DNA from: DATJPR01 sp963752915 | Lineage (GTDB): Bacteria > Bacteroidota > Ignavibacteria > UBA10030 > UBA6906 | Reading direction: 5' to 3' | Assembly: GCA_963752915.1 (NCBI GenBank) | Contig: CAVVZZ010000015.1 | Span: 248,001-312,000, forward strand | Length of the DNA stretch: 64,000 nucleotides | Shown here: piece by piece, positions 44,380 through 52,705 of the stretch | Position numbering within the stretch: position 1 is the stretch's first letter | Layout: each line of letters begins with the position of its first letter | Translations under genes and position numbers: made by a program | The notes under the pieces: model-generated | Seen by the model: the letters and a program-made list of their open reading frames with translations, nothing else | Told to the model about the DNA's origin: nothing | Database searches by the model: none

Positions 44380-44682
44380 ATGGTCCGTCACATTGTGATG
44401 TGGAAATTTCACGACGTCGCCCACGGGAGAGTCCGTGTGGAGAACGTGCGTCGTGCGGAAGAAATGCTCCGGGAATTGCCGTCATTGATTCCCGTGATTC
44501 AATCGCTGGAGGTTGGCACCAATGTCGGCACCGATCCGGATGCGTTTGATCTCGTGCTCGATGCGACCTTTGCGTCAGCCGAAACGCTCAAGGCGTACTG
44601 CGACCACCCGGATCACCAACGGGTCGCCGGGTTCCTGCGGGGGGTCCGGTCCGCCCGCGCCGTTATCGACTACGATTTCTGA
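44380..44682 (+). CDS. Dabb family (stress-responsive alpha/beta-barrel) protein
   Basis: 100-aa protein from MVRHIVMWKF (44380). The dimeric alpha/beta-barrel (Dabb) family is recognised from the start VRHIVMWKF, the LVLDATFASAETLKAYCDHP strand-helix segment and DHQRVAGFLR-type end. Members are small ferredoxin-fold dimers, some with enzymatic roles in polyketide or aromatic chemistry, most uncharacterised. It lies 34 bp after aroDE and 3 bp before aroA, fully inside the aro operon, so a link to aromatic metabolism is possible but not shown. Confidence 0.85.
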   Translation: MVRHIVMWKFHDVAHGRVRVENVRRAEEMLRELPSLIPVIQSLEVGTNVGTDPDAFDLVLDATFASAETLKAYCDHPDHQRVAGFLRGVRSARAVIDYDF

Positions 44683-44685
44683 AGC

Positions 44686-45978
44686 ATGCAAGTCAGAATT
44701 CATCCTGTCTCGGGTCCTCTGAAGGGACGCATGCGTGTGCCCGGTTCCAAGAGCATCACGAACCGCGCGCTGATCTGTGCCGCGCTCGCAAAGGGGACGT
44801 CGGAATTGCTCAACGCTTCGGCGAGCGACGATACGGCCCTCCTGGTCAATGCGTTGAATCTCCTCGGAGTGTTCGCGAAGCAGGCCGGCGATGTGATGGT
44901 TGTCGATGGGCAGGGCGGAAGGCTCTCTGCACCGAAATTCTCGATCCCGGTGGGAAACGCAGGAACAACCTTCCGCTTTCTTGTTTCCGTGGCGGCACTC
45001 GCCGAGGGGACCACGCGATTTGCGCTATCGCCGAGAATGGCCGAGCGCCCTCTTGACGACCTTGTCGGGGCGCTTCAACATTTGGGAGTCCGGGTCGAGC
45101 GGGACATTTCAGGCCTCATCGTGAGCGTCCATGGCGGAGGAATTCTGGGGGGGACGACGACGCTGCGCGGCGACCGAAGTTCGCAATTCCTGTCATCACT
45201 GCTCCTGACCGCTCCGCTCGCCCGTGGAGACGTCTCCATCGGGATCGACGGCCGCCTTGCGTCTGCTCCCTATGTGCAGATGACGCTTGCCGTGCTGCAT
45301 GCGTTCGGGGCAGCGATAGCGGTCCCTAATGGCGATCTTCGCCGGATGGATGTCCAGGGCAGGCAGTCGTATCAGCCCACGAAATTTGCCGTGGAGTCCG
45401 ATGCGTCAGGCGCCTCGTATGCCTTCGGTGCCGCTGCAATCGTTGGGGGAGAAATGACGGTGGATGGACTTCCGTCGGATTCCCTGCAGGGTGACGCGGA
45501 GTTTCCGCAGGTCCTCTCGCACATGGGCTGCCTCGTTACCAAAGGCCCGTCGTCGGTCACAGCGGCGCGAACCGGCGCTTTGCACGGAATCGATGTCGAC
45601 ATGAATGCCATGCCGGACGTTGTTCCGACCCTTGTCGCAGTTGCATTGTTCGCCGATCAACCGACGAGGATCCGCAACGTCGGGCATCTCCGGTTCAAGG
45701 AATCGAACCGGCTCGAGACGCTTGCCGAGGAGCTTCGCGCACTCGGCGCACGGATCGACGTGGACGAAGATGGACTACTCGTCTCTCCGGCCCCCCTCCA
45801 CGGTGCGACTCTGCGTTCTCACGATGATCACCGTCTGGCAATGATCTTCGGCATCATCGGGTTGAGGGTTCCGGAGATCGTCATCGAAGGTGCCGAATGT
45901 GTTACAAAATCCTACCCATCTTATTGGGAAGAGTTGAGTTCCGTGACGAAGGTCGACCGCGCGGACGCCGCGGCGTGA
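44686..45978 (+). CDS. aroA: 3-phosphoshikimate 1-carboxyvinyltransferase (EPSP synthase)
   Basis: 430-aa EPSP synthase. Substrate motifs: VPGSKSITNRALICAALAKG, GNAGTTFRFLVSVAAL (the usual GTxxR region), RGDRSSQFLSSLLL, and RFKESNRLETLAEELRALG near the C-terminus, with DHRLAM. The GNAGTTFR sequence resembles class II/divergent enzymes rather than the GNAGTAMRPL of Escherichia coli. Fourth gene of the aro operon. Confidence 0.97.
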   Translation: MQVRIHPVSGPLKGRMRVPGSKSITNRALICAALAKGTSELLNASASDDTALLVNALNLLGVFAKQAGDVMVVDGQGGRLSAPKFSIPVGNAGTTFRFLVSVAALAEGTTRFALSPRMAERPLDDLVGALQHLGVRVERDISGLIVSVHGGGILGGTTTLRGDRSSQFLSSLLLTAPLARGDVSIGIDGRLASAPYVQMTLAVLHAFGAAIAVPNGDLRRMDVQGRQSYQPTKFAVESDASGASYAFGAAAIVGGEMTVDGLPSDSLQGDAEFPQVLSHMGCLVTKGPSSVTAARTGALHGIDVDMNAMPDVVPTLVAVALFADQPTRIRNVGHLRFKESNRLETLAEELRALGARIDVDEDGLLVSPAPLHGATLRSHDDHRLAMIFGIIGLRVPEIVIEGAECVTKSYPSYWEELSSVTKVDRADAAA

Positions 45979-46026
45979 GTGTGATTGTGTCGTATTGTCC
46001 AGAGTAATCACAACGTTGGGAAGCGT

Positions 46027-47382
46027 ATGGCAGGGAATGCGATGGGCAGTAATGTTCGGATTGTGTCGTTCGGAGAAAGTCATGGCCGCGCAATCGGCGC
46101 AATTCTTGACGGGGTTCGCCCGGGGCTTCCGATCGACATTGCGCTGATTCAAAAAGAACTTGACCGGCGACGTCCGGGTCAAAGTTCCGTGACCACGGCG
46201 CGCTCGGAAGCGGACCGGGTGGAGATCCTCAGCGGCGTGTTTGAAGGACATACCACGGGGACGCCGATCTGCATGCTGATCTGGAACACCGATCAGCGTC
46301 CGCAGGCCTATGACAAAATCAAAGACATGTTCCGCCCTGGCCATGCCGGCTACACGTACATGGCGAAGTACGGAATCAGCGACTATCGCGGCGGCGGTCG
46401 GTCTTCAGGACGCGAGACCGCTGCGCGCGTTGCCGCCGGAGCAGTCGCCAAACAGCTCCTTGAGCGCAAAGGCATCCGGATCGTCGCCTATACCAAAGAG
46501 GCGGCGGGCATTAGCGCGAAGACATTCGACTTCGCCGCGATCGAAAAAAACGCACTCCGCTGTCCTGATCCGGAAGCCGCCAAAGCGATGGAAGAGCGCG
46601 TTCTCGCCGCGAAAGCGGAGGGAGATTCCGTCGGCGGTGTGGTCGAGGTCGTGGTCCAACATCCGCCCGCAGGGTTGGGAGAGCCTGTGTTCGACAAGCT
46701 CGAGGCGGAACTTGCCAAGGCCCTCCTGTCGATCGGCGCAGTGAAAGGGTTCGAAGTCGGCAACGGCTTTGCCGCTGCACGCCTGAAGGGAAGCGAGAAC
46801 AACGACTCGATGTACGTGGAGGAAACCACGGGCAGGGTACGCACGCGCACGAACAACGCGGGCGGAATTGCAGGCGGGATCTCGAACGGGGAAGATATCG
46901 TCGTCCGCATCGCTGTGAAGCCGCCGTCGTCGATCAGGAAGGAACAGGAAACCGTCACCGTCGACAAGAAACCGGCGACGATCACCGTTGAAGGACGACA
47001 TGACCCGTGCATCTGTCCCCGGGTGGTCCCCGTCGCGGAAGCCATGGTCGCGTTGACGATTTTCGATCACCTGACACGCCAGCAACTGCTCCGGAAATCG
47101 ACACGTCTCCGTGATTTGCGCGATACGATCGACCAGATCGATCATAATATCGTGTTGTTGCTCTTCGAGCGTCTGGCCATCGTCCGGCAGATTGGCACGG
47201 TGAAGAAGCACAGGGGGACTAAGATCGGAGACAGAAAACGGGAAGAGGAAGTGTTGCGGAAACAACTCTCCGTCGCCCGGGACCTTGGTCTGGATGAGGA
47301 ATTCACGCGGGACATGTTTAAAGCAATATTCCAGCTCTCCCGTTCCACGCAACGCGCAGGAAAAGGGAAGGATCCACGGTGA
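46027..47382 (+). CDS. aroC: Chorismate synthase fused to AroQ-type chorismate mutase
   Basis: 451-aa fusion. Residues 1-355 are chorismate synthase: start MAGNAMGSNVRIVSFGESHG aligns with the family's MAGNTFG start, followed by RRRPGQSS, DYRGGGRSSGRETAARVAAG, NGEDIVVRIAVKP and GRHDPCICPRVVPV. Residues 365-451 are an AroQ chorismate mutase: LRDLRDTIDQIDHNIVLLLF, ERLAIVRQIGTVKK and KREEEVLRKQL with the active-site Arg and Lys. The fusion couples chorismate formation to prephenate formation. Coupled downstream to tyrA by a GTGA overlap. The gap to aroA is 48 bp. Confidence 0.94.
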   Translation: MAGNAMGSNVRIVSFGESHGRAIGAILDGVRPGLPIDIALIQKELDRRRPGQSSVTTARSEADRVEILSGVFEGHTTGTPICMLIWNTDQRPQAYDKIKDMFRPGHAGYTYMAKYGISDYRGGGRSSGRETAARVAAGAVAKQLLERKGIRIVAYTKEAAGISAKTFDFAAIEKNALRCPDPEAAKAMEERVLAAKAEGDSVGGVVEVVVQHPPAGLGEPVFDKLEAELAKALLSIGAVKGFEVGNGFAAARLKGSENNDSMYVEETTGRVRTRTNNAGGIAGGISNGEDIVVRIAVKPPSSIRKEQETVTVDKKPATITVEGRHDPCICPRVVPVAEAMVALTIFDHLTRQQLLRKSTRLRDLRDTIDQIDHNIVLLLFERLAIVRQIGTVKKHRGTKIGDRKREEEVLRKQLSVARDLGLDEEFTRDMFKAIFQLSRSTQRAGKGKDPR

Positions 47383-48137
47383 CTATCGGCCTGATCGGGT
47401 ATGGGAGATTCGGCCGATTAGCAGCGGCCATACTTACCCGGAAGACGGACGTTGTCGTTTGGGATCCGGCGTTGACCCGGAAGGGCCGATTGTCGCGCCG
47501 CCTCATCAGCGGGACGTTGGAGGAGGTGGCCGGGCAAAGCGTGGTTCTCCTCGCCGTGCCTGTCTCAGCCCTCCAGGGAGTCCTCCGTCGGATCCGTCCT
47601 TTTGTCGTGGAGGGTGCGATTGTCATTGACGTTTGCGCAGTCAAAGCACAGCCGGTGCGATGGATGTTGTCGATTCTCCCGCCCGGCGTGTCCGTTATCG
47701 GGAGTCATCCGTTCTTCGGCCCGGATAGCTATGATGGAAGTCTGAAGGGGCATCGCGTTGTCTTATGCCCGGTGCGGGGTTCCGACCGAATGGTGCGCAC
47801 GATCACGGCGCTCCTCAGAAAGTCCGGTCTCGTGGTTGAGATCATGACGCCGGCTGCCCACGACCGCAAAATGGCGGAGACGGTGTTTCTCACGCAGTTT
47901 GTCGGCAGGCTGCTCGCTTTGACGCATCTTGGAGAATCCGAGGGTTGGACAGTCCATTCCCGCCGCCTGGCATCGATAGTCGGTGTGGCCAGGAATGATT
48001 CGCGGGAGCTCTTTCTCGACATGTGGCGATACAACCCGTATGCCCGGTCGATCGGCCGGCGCTTCGGGGTGGGATTTCGACGCATGCAGCGCCTTCTCGA
48101 TTCTTCCACTGCCGGTGGCGGTCTCTCGAAACGATAG
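47379..48137 (+). CDS. tyrA: Prephenate/arogenate dehydrogenase family protein
   Basis: 252-aa NAD(P)-dependent TyrA-like protein, directly after the chorismate mutase domain that would supply prephenate. Rossmann loop IGLIGYGRFGRLAAAIL; catalytic His retained in VIGSHPFFGPDS. The second conserved His region reads HDRKMAETVFLTQFVGRLL, most like plant-type arogenate dehydrogenases (FVTHTxGR) but with Gln where His is expected. It is somewhat short for TyrA and lacks an ACT domain. Prephenate versus arogenate preference is undecided. GTG start 47379. Confidence 0.85.
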   Translation: MTIGLIGYGRFGRLAAAILTRKTDVVVWDPALTRKGRLSRRLISGTLEEVAGQSVVLLAVPVSALQGVLRRIRPFVVEGAIVIDVCAVKAQPVRWMLSILPPGVSVIGSHPFFGPDSYDGSLKGHRVVLCPVRGSDRMVRTITALLRKSGLVVEIMTPAAHDRKMAETVFLTQFVGRLLALTHLGESEGWTVHSRRLASIVGVARNDSRELFLDMWRYNPYARSIGRRFGVGFRRMQRLLDSSTAGGGLSKR

Positions 48138-48173
48138 GATTCAGCGAATCCCGAACATCGAAAACAGCTTCAC

Positions 48174-48881
48174 ATGATTGAACTCATCGACGTGGTAAAA
48201 AAATTCGGCGCCTTCAGGGCTGTCGACGGCGTCTCGCTTCGCGTTGGCAAGGGCGAACTCTACGGGTTCCTTGGGCCGAACGGGGCAGGGAAGACAACGA
48301 CGATCAAGACCATGACCGGCCTTCTGGCGCCGACGTCGGGGCGATGTCTGATCAACGGTGCGGACGTTCACCGCAACCCTCTCGGGGCAAAGAGAATGCT
48401 CTCGTACGTCCCCGATCAACCGTTCCTGTACGAGAAACTCACCGGCAGGGAATTCCTGTATTTTCTCGGTGAGCTGTTCGGGATGGAAACTGTTGCCATC
48501 GGTCGGGGGATCGAAGAGATGGTGGAAGCCTTCGGGATCGGCGACTTTCTCGACCGTCGGGCAGAGGAATACTCCCAGGGGATGCGCCAGAGGATCGTTA
48601 TCGCGGGGGCATTGCTGCACGATCCGCACGTGCTGATCATCGACGAACCGCTGGTCGGTCTCGACCCGCGGAGCGCGCGACTGATGAAAGACACCCTGCG
48701 CGAGCGCTGCACCCAGGGGCTTACCGTGTTTATGTCCACGCACCTTCTTGACATAGTCGAAGAGCTCTGCGACCGGATCGCGATCATCCACAAGGGGAAG
48801 ATCGTTCACGAGCAGGCGCGGAACGATGCCGGAGTGTTTTCAGACAACCTCGAATCCCTCTTTCTCGAACTGACCCGCTGA
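48174..48881 (+). CDS. ABC transporter ATP-binding protein
   Basis: 235-aa ATPase subunit: Walker A FLGPNGAGKTTTIKTM, signature YSQGMRQRIVIA, Walker B HVLIIDEPLVGLD, and the switch His in STHLLD. The sequence is of the DRR/CcmA-like exporter class. It lies 3 bp before the permease gene, which it must energise. Substrate unknown. Confidence 0.93.
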   Translation: MIELIDVVKKFGAFRAVDGVSLRVGKGELYGFLGPNGAGKTTTIKTMTGLLAPTSGRCLINGADVHRNPLGAKRMLSYVPDQPFLYEKLTGREFLYFLGELFGMETVAIGRGIEEMVEAFGIGDFLDRRAEEYSQGMRQRIVIAGALLHDPHVLIIDEPLVGLDPRSARLMKDTLRERCTQGLTVFMSTHLLDIVEELCDRIAIIHKGKIVHEQARNDAGVFSDNLESLFLELTR

Positions 48882-48884
48882 TCG

Positions 48885-50579
48885 ATGAGGCAAATCGTTC
48901 TTCTTCTCTGGATCCGTGCCCGGGGCTTCCGGAATCGATTGGTCGGATCACACCTTGTTGATATCCCCGGTTCCACCGCCACGCTCCTCGTGTTCGGCGG
49001 TTTCTTCGTGGCGGTCTATTTCCTGACACGTTGGGCGACGATGTATTTTCTGGATACCGCCCACATCGGGCTCTTCCTCACCCACCGGTTTCTTGCCATG
49101 GTGCTGTACGTGCTCTTTGTGACGGTGAACCTCGGAAATGTCGTGGTCTGCCACGCGAGCTTCTACCGGTCGGACGAAGTGAATTTCCTGATGGCTCTTC
49201 CCGTGCGCCCGGAGAAGATTTTCGTCACAAAATTTCTCGACAACTTCTTCTCGAGCTCGATCACGATGGTGATGATCGGCGCCTCCATGCTGATCGGATA
49301 CTTCTCGGTCTTCAATCTGCCCTGGTATTATTACATTACCGGACCGATCTTTATCATGTTTCCGTTTCTCCTGCTGGCCGGTGTCATGGCGGTAGGGACG
49401 ATTATTCTCCTGATCTCGATTGCGTCGCGCACTGCGGTCAAACAGGTCATGGGGTTGAGCATTCTCCTGTACATGGCGGCGGTGTACGGATATTTCAAAG
49501 TGACGAATCCGCTCGAGCTCGTCAACCAGGTCATGCGTCATTTCCCGCATGTCAACGAGTACTTCGGAGAGCTTGACCCCTTTGTTGCACGCTACCTCCC
49601 CAATTACTGGGTCACCGAATTTCTGTACTGGACGGTTTCCGGGGAGCCGGGACGTGCCCTGCAGTACGCGTTGCTCCTCAACGGCGTGGCGGCGGTCTCC
49701 GTTGTCGTTCTCTGGGTCATCGGCCGCCGGCTGTACTATCGGAGCTGGCTCGGAGCTGCCGAATCAAAAGCGTCCGCGATCCCGAAGAACGATACGGCGC
49801 AGAGTTCGTTCATGTCGTTTCAGCGCCGGACGCTGCCAAATGCTCAAATGGATGCCCTTGTCAAACGGGACTTCTGGCTCTTCGTACGCGACCCCAACCA
49901 GTGGGTCCATTTTCTCCTGATGATCCTGTTGCTTACAGTCTTTGTCCTCTCGATGTCGACCCTGGAGTTATCGCCGTCTCAGAAGATCACCCAGACTGCG
50001 TCCTATTTGACCCTGCTCCTCTTCAACGGCTTCCTGGTGGCATCGGTCGCGCTGCGCTTCGTTTTTCCGGCAGTCAGTCAGGAAGGGCTTGCGTTCTGGT
50101 GCCTACGATCGGGCCCCGTCCTTCTGGGAAAGCTTTACTGGCAGAAATTCCTCTGGTCGCTCGGTCTCGTCCTGACGGTTTCCCTCGCCCTATCGATCGC
50201 CTCAGCGATCCTGACGCGGCAGCATGTGGACCTTTCGAACGCGGCAACCATCAGTATGGCGAGCGTGGCGGTCGCCATCACGAGCATGTATCTCGGTTCC
50301 GGAGCAATGTTTGCCCAGTTCAAGGAAAGGAATCCCATCCGCGTCGCATCATCGCGCGGCGCAACGCTTACATTTCTGATCAGCATGTTGTACCTTGTGG
50401 TCGTCACGGCCGTCGTTGCCGTACCCGTCTACCAGTTCTATTCATTCCCGCCCCATGCCGTCGGATACTCCACATCGATCTGGTACGCCCCGCTGGGGTT
50501 CGTCGTCGGCTTTTCGCTTGTCATCGCTTCGATCTATACCTATTCCGGACTCAGGAGTCTCTCAAGGGATTACGCATGA
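48885..50579 (+). CDS. ABC transporter permease (exporter type)
   Basis: 564-aa membrane protein with about twelve hydrophobic segments: a first set in residues 25-285 (for example GGFFVAVYFLTRWATMYFL) and a second in residues 350-560. It resembles ABC-2-type or putative exporter permeases of twice the usual size, as if two halves were fused. The hydrophilic middle (LGAAESKASAIPKNDT) is cytoplasmic. It overlaps the following gene by ATGA, so the ATPase, permease and the substrate-binding-like protein form one unit. Substrate unknown. Confidence 0.88.
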   Translation: MRQIVLLLWIRARGFRNRLVGSHLVDIPGSTATLLVFGGFFVAVYFLTRWATMYFLDTAHIGLFLTHRFLAMVLYVLFVTVNLGNVVVCHASFYRSDEVNFLMALPVRPEKIFVTKFLDNFFSSSITMVMIGASMLIGYFSVFNLPWYYYITGPIFIMFPFLLLAGVMAVGTIILLISIASRTAVKQVMGLSILLYMAAVYGYFKVTNPLELVNQVMRHFPHVNEYFGELDPFVARYLPNYWVTEFLYWTVSGEPGRALQYALLLNGVAAVSVVVLWVIGRRLYYRSWLGAAESKASAIPKNDTAQSSFMSFQRRTLPNAQMDALVKRDFWLFVRDPNQWVHFLLMILLLTVFVLSMSTLELSPSQKITQTASYLTLLLFNGFLVASVALRFVFPAVSQEGLAFWCLRSGPVLLGKLYWQKFLWSLGLVLTVSLALSIASAILTRQHVDLSNAATISMASVAVAITSMYLGSGAMFAQFKERNPIRVASSRGATLTFLISMLYLVVVTAVVAVPVYQFYSFPPHAVGYSTSIWYAPLGFVVGFSLVIASIYTYSGLRSLSRDYA

Positions 50580-52606
50580 AGCCTTTTCGAATGTGGACCT
50601 CCGTGATTCCTGCGGCCGTCCTCGCGGTCGGCGCGCTCCTGATTGTCTCTGAGGCGCAGGCCCAACAACCGGTGTATGATCCGCTTTCGGAGAGCATGTT
50701 TCAGCGCGGGGTGGCGGAATTTGACCGGGGCTTGTATCGCCCGGCGATCGCTGTCTTCGATTCGGTGATCGCCATTCAACCGGCGACGCAGCGGGTGACA
50801 GCGGCATCAATTATGAAGGCGAAATCGCTCTTCGAGTTGAGCGAGTATTACGATGCGTCCAAAGTCGCACGATCATTCCTCGCTGTCAATCCAACCTCGC
50901 GCTACGTTGCAGACGCGAACCTGATCCTCGCAAGGATCTATTTGCGTATCGAGCGCTTCGATGAAGCGCGCCTGGCAGCACTCCAGGCGTGGCGGTCGCT
51001 ACCGCAGAACCCCAGTGCGTCTCTCGTCCGTCAGGTCCTTGCCGCCGTCGACACCGTCTACCTGGAGCACACTCCGTTGGACGGCGTCTATAACGCGGTG
51101 AAGTGGAGTGTGTCCGCCAGCGAGCGCGGCCATCTCTGGTTTCTCGTCACACAACGCGAGGTCGACAAGGGGAACATTCCCGCGGCAACGGTCGCGATCG
51201 ACTCGCTCACGTCCCGGTATGGCGCCTGGGTTCCGCGCGACGCGATCGACAGGCTGCGCCTGCGCCTATCGGGGGTATCGACGATGAAGATCGGGATCCT
51301 GCTCCCGCTCTTCCAGGGGGGTGCAGAATCTCCCGTGAAAGAAATCGGTAATGCGACGTATGACGGCATCCTCACGGCGTTCCAGGCGTTCCTGGACAAG
51401 ACCGGGAAGAGTTACCAGATCTCGCTCGAAGCGAGCGACACGGAGCATGATCTTCAAATTGCCACAGACAAAGCGCGCGCCCTGGTCAAAGACTCAACGG
51501 TTCTGGCGATCATCGGTCCGGTCTACTCCACAGAGGCAATTGCGGCCGCGCGGGTTGCCGGGGCCAACGACGTCCCGCTCATAACACCGACCGCAAACCA
51601 AAACGGCATTTCGGCCCTCGGACCGACGATCTTCCAGGCGAATCCGGACTATGAGCAGCGGGGCAGGGCAATGGCTCGCTACGCTGTGGGAACGCTGGGT
51701 GCGAAGATTGTCGCAGTTCTTGCGCCTTCGGACACGTATGCCAAATTCCTTGCCGATGGTTTCATCAAGGAAGCGAAGGAAGAGGGGGCGAATGTTGCTG
51801 TCGTGCAGTGGTATCAAAAGGGGATGTCCGATCTGCGCGCCCAATTTTCCGCGATCAGAGCCGCAGGGCTTCTTCAATCGGCGGAACCGATCGTGCAGTT
51901 TGGCGGCAAAATCAGCCGGCAGGATGTCATGAACCTCGTGCGTCTTGGTCTTCCCGTCCGTCGTGTCGATTCGCTCCTCGCACGCGGGGCAAAGGTCTCT
52001 GCACGATGGCTTCTCGGACCGCGCGGAAAGGAACTCCTTGACTCCGTAGGGATTCGGCTCTGGTACGATCAATCGGCCGTCGATAGCACAGACCTTCCTG
52101 TGACGGGGATCGAGGCGTTGTACTGCCCAATTTCCGGGCCGGACGAAATCGGCATAGTTTCGTCGCAGCTCGTCTACAACAATATCAAGACACACTTCCT
52201 GGGCTCCGGGGAGTGGAATAGCCTCTCGGACCTGGAGGCAAACCGGCGGTACTGCAAGGGAATCCAGTTCGAGTCGGACACGTATATCGACTCGTCGAGC
52301 GATGCGTTCAGAAAATTCATCACGGAATTCAACCTGCGGTTCAAAAAAAACCCCGACCGGTTTACCATCTACGGGTACGATGCGATGAACCTGGTCCTCT
52401 CGCAGATTGCCAACGGAGCCACGAATCGCCGTGCGCTGACGCGCGCGCTCTCGTCCGTGAGCGCCTTCAGCGGTGTCAGGGGGAAAATCGGGTTCACCGA
52501 GGGAAGGGTCAACGGTTGGATCCATATCCTCGAATATGACGGCGACGGGCTCCGACACATCACCGAAGTGAACGGGTCGCCGCTGACGACGATGAGCACA
52601 AAGTAG
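50576..52606 (+). CDS. Secreted TPR plus type 1 periplasmic-binding-fold protein (LpoA/branched-chain-binding-like)
   Basis: 676 aa. Signal peptide at residues 1-30 (AAVLAVGALLIVSEAQAQQ). Residues 40-230 form TPR-like repeats, e.g. FDRGLYRPAIAVFDSVIAIQ and EYYDASKVARSFLAVNPTS. From residue about 240 a Leu/Ile/Val-binding-type domain starts MKIGILLPLF and includes LAIIGPVYSTEAIAAARVA, VPLITPTANQNGIS, TYAKFLADGFIKEA and FTIYGYDAMNLVLSQIAN. The TPR-plus-binding architecture resembles LpoA/YraM, an outer-membrane activator of peptidoglycan synthase, but no lipobox is seen. It could instead be the soluble partner of the ABC unit. The frame is open upstream; ATG 50576 is fixed by the ATGA overlap and the signal peptide. 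Confidence 0.82.
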   Translation: MKPFRMWTSVIPAAVLAVGALLIVSEAQAQQPVYDPLSESMFQRGVAEFDRGLYRPAIAVFDSVIAIQPATQRVTAASIMKAKSLFELSEYYDASKVARSFLAVNPTSRYVADANLILARIYLRIERFDEARLAALQAWRSLPQNPSASLVRQVLAAVDTVYLEHTPLDGVYNAVKWSVSASERGHLWFLVTQREVDKGNIPAATVAIDSLTSRYGAWVPRDAIDRLRLRLSGVSTMKIGILLPLFQGGAESPVKEIGNATYDGILTAFQAFLDKTGKSYQISLEASDTEHDLQIATDKARALVKDSTVLAIIGPVYSTEAIAAARVAGANDVPLITPTANQNGISALGPTIFQANPDYEQRGRAMARYAVGTLGAKIVAVLAPSDTYAKFLADGFIKEAKEEGANVAVVQWYQKGMSDLRAQFSAIRAAGLLQSAEPIVQFGGKISRQDVMNLVRLGLPVRRVDSLLARGAKVSARWLLGPRGKELLDSVGIRLWYDQSAVDSTDLPVTGIEALYCPISGPDEIGIVSSQLVYNNIKTHFLGSGEWNSLSDLEANRRYCKGIQFESDTYIDSSSDAFRKFITEFNLRFKKNPDRFTIYGYDAMNLVLSQIANGATNRRALTRALSSVSAFSGVRGKIGFTEGRVNGWIHILEYDGDGLRHITEVNGSPLTTMSTK

Positions 52607-52644
52607 TCCGAGCGGCAACGGGGTTGAATCCCGTCCGTACTCAC

Positions 52645-52696
52645 CTCCCGCAATGGTCTCCAGGGGCAGTCGAGAAGTCCCCACCTCTCGCGGGAG
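52645..52696 (+). promoter_or_regulatory. Hairpin enclosing the radC ribosome binding site
   Basis: CTCCCGC (52645-52651) pairs exactly with GCGGGAG (52690-52696). Inside it GGT/ACC (52655-52657 with 52683-52685) and GGGG/CCCC (52663-52666 with 52679-52682) form a nested stem. GGGAG in the 3' arm is the likely radC ribosome binding site, 9 nt before its ATG, so folding would hide it. Confidence 0.45.
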
Positions 52697-52705
52697 TGGT
52701 GTTCT

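Noticed and set aside
52617..52634. tRNA-like T-arm (GGGTTGAATCCC)
   Set aside because: One loop base is missing compared with a T-arm, and no acceptor, D or anticodon arms can be formed around it.
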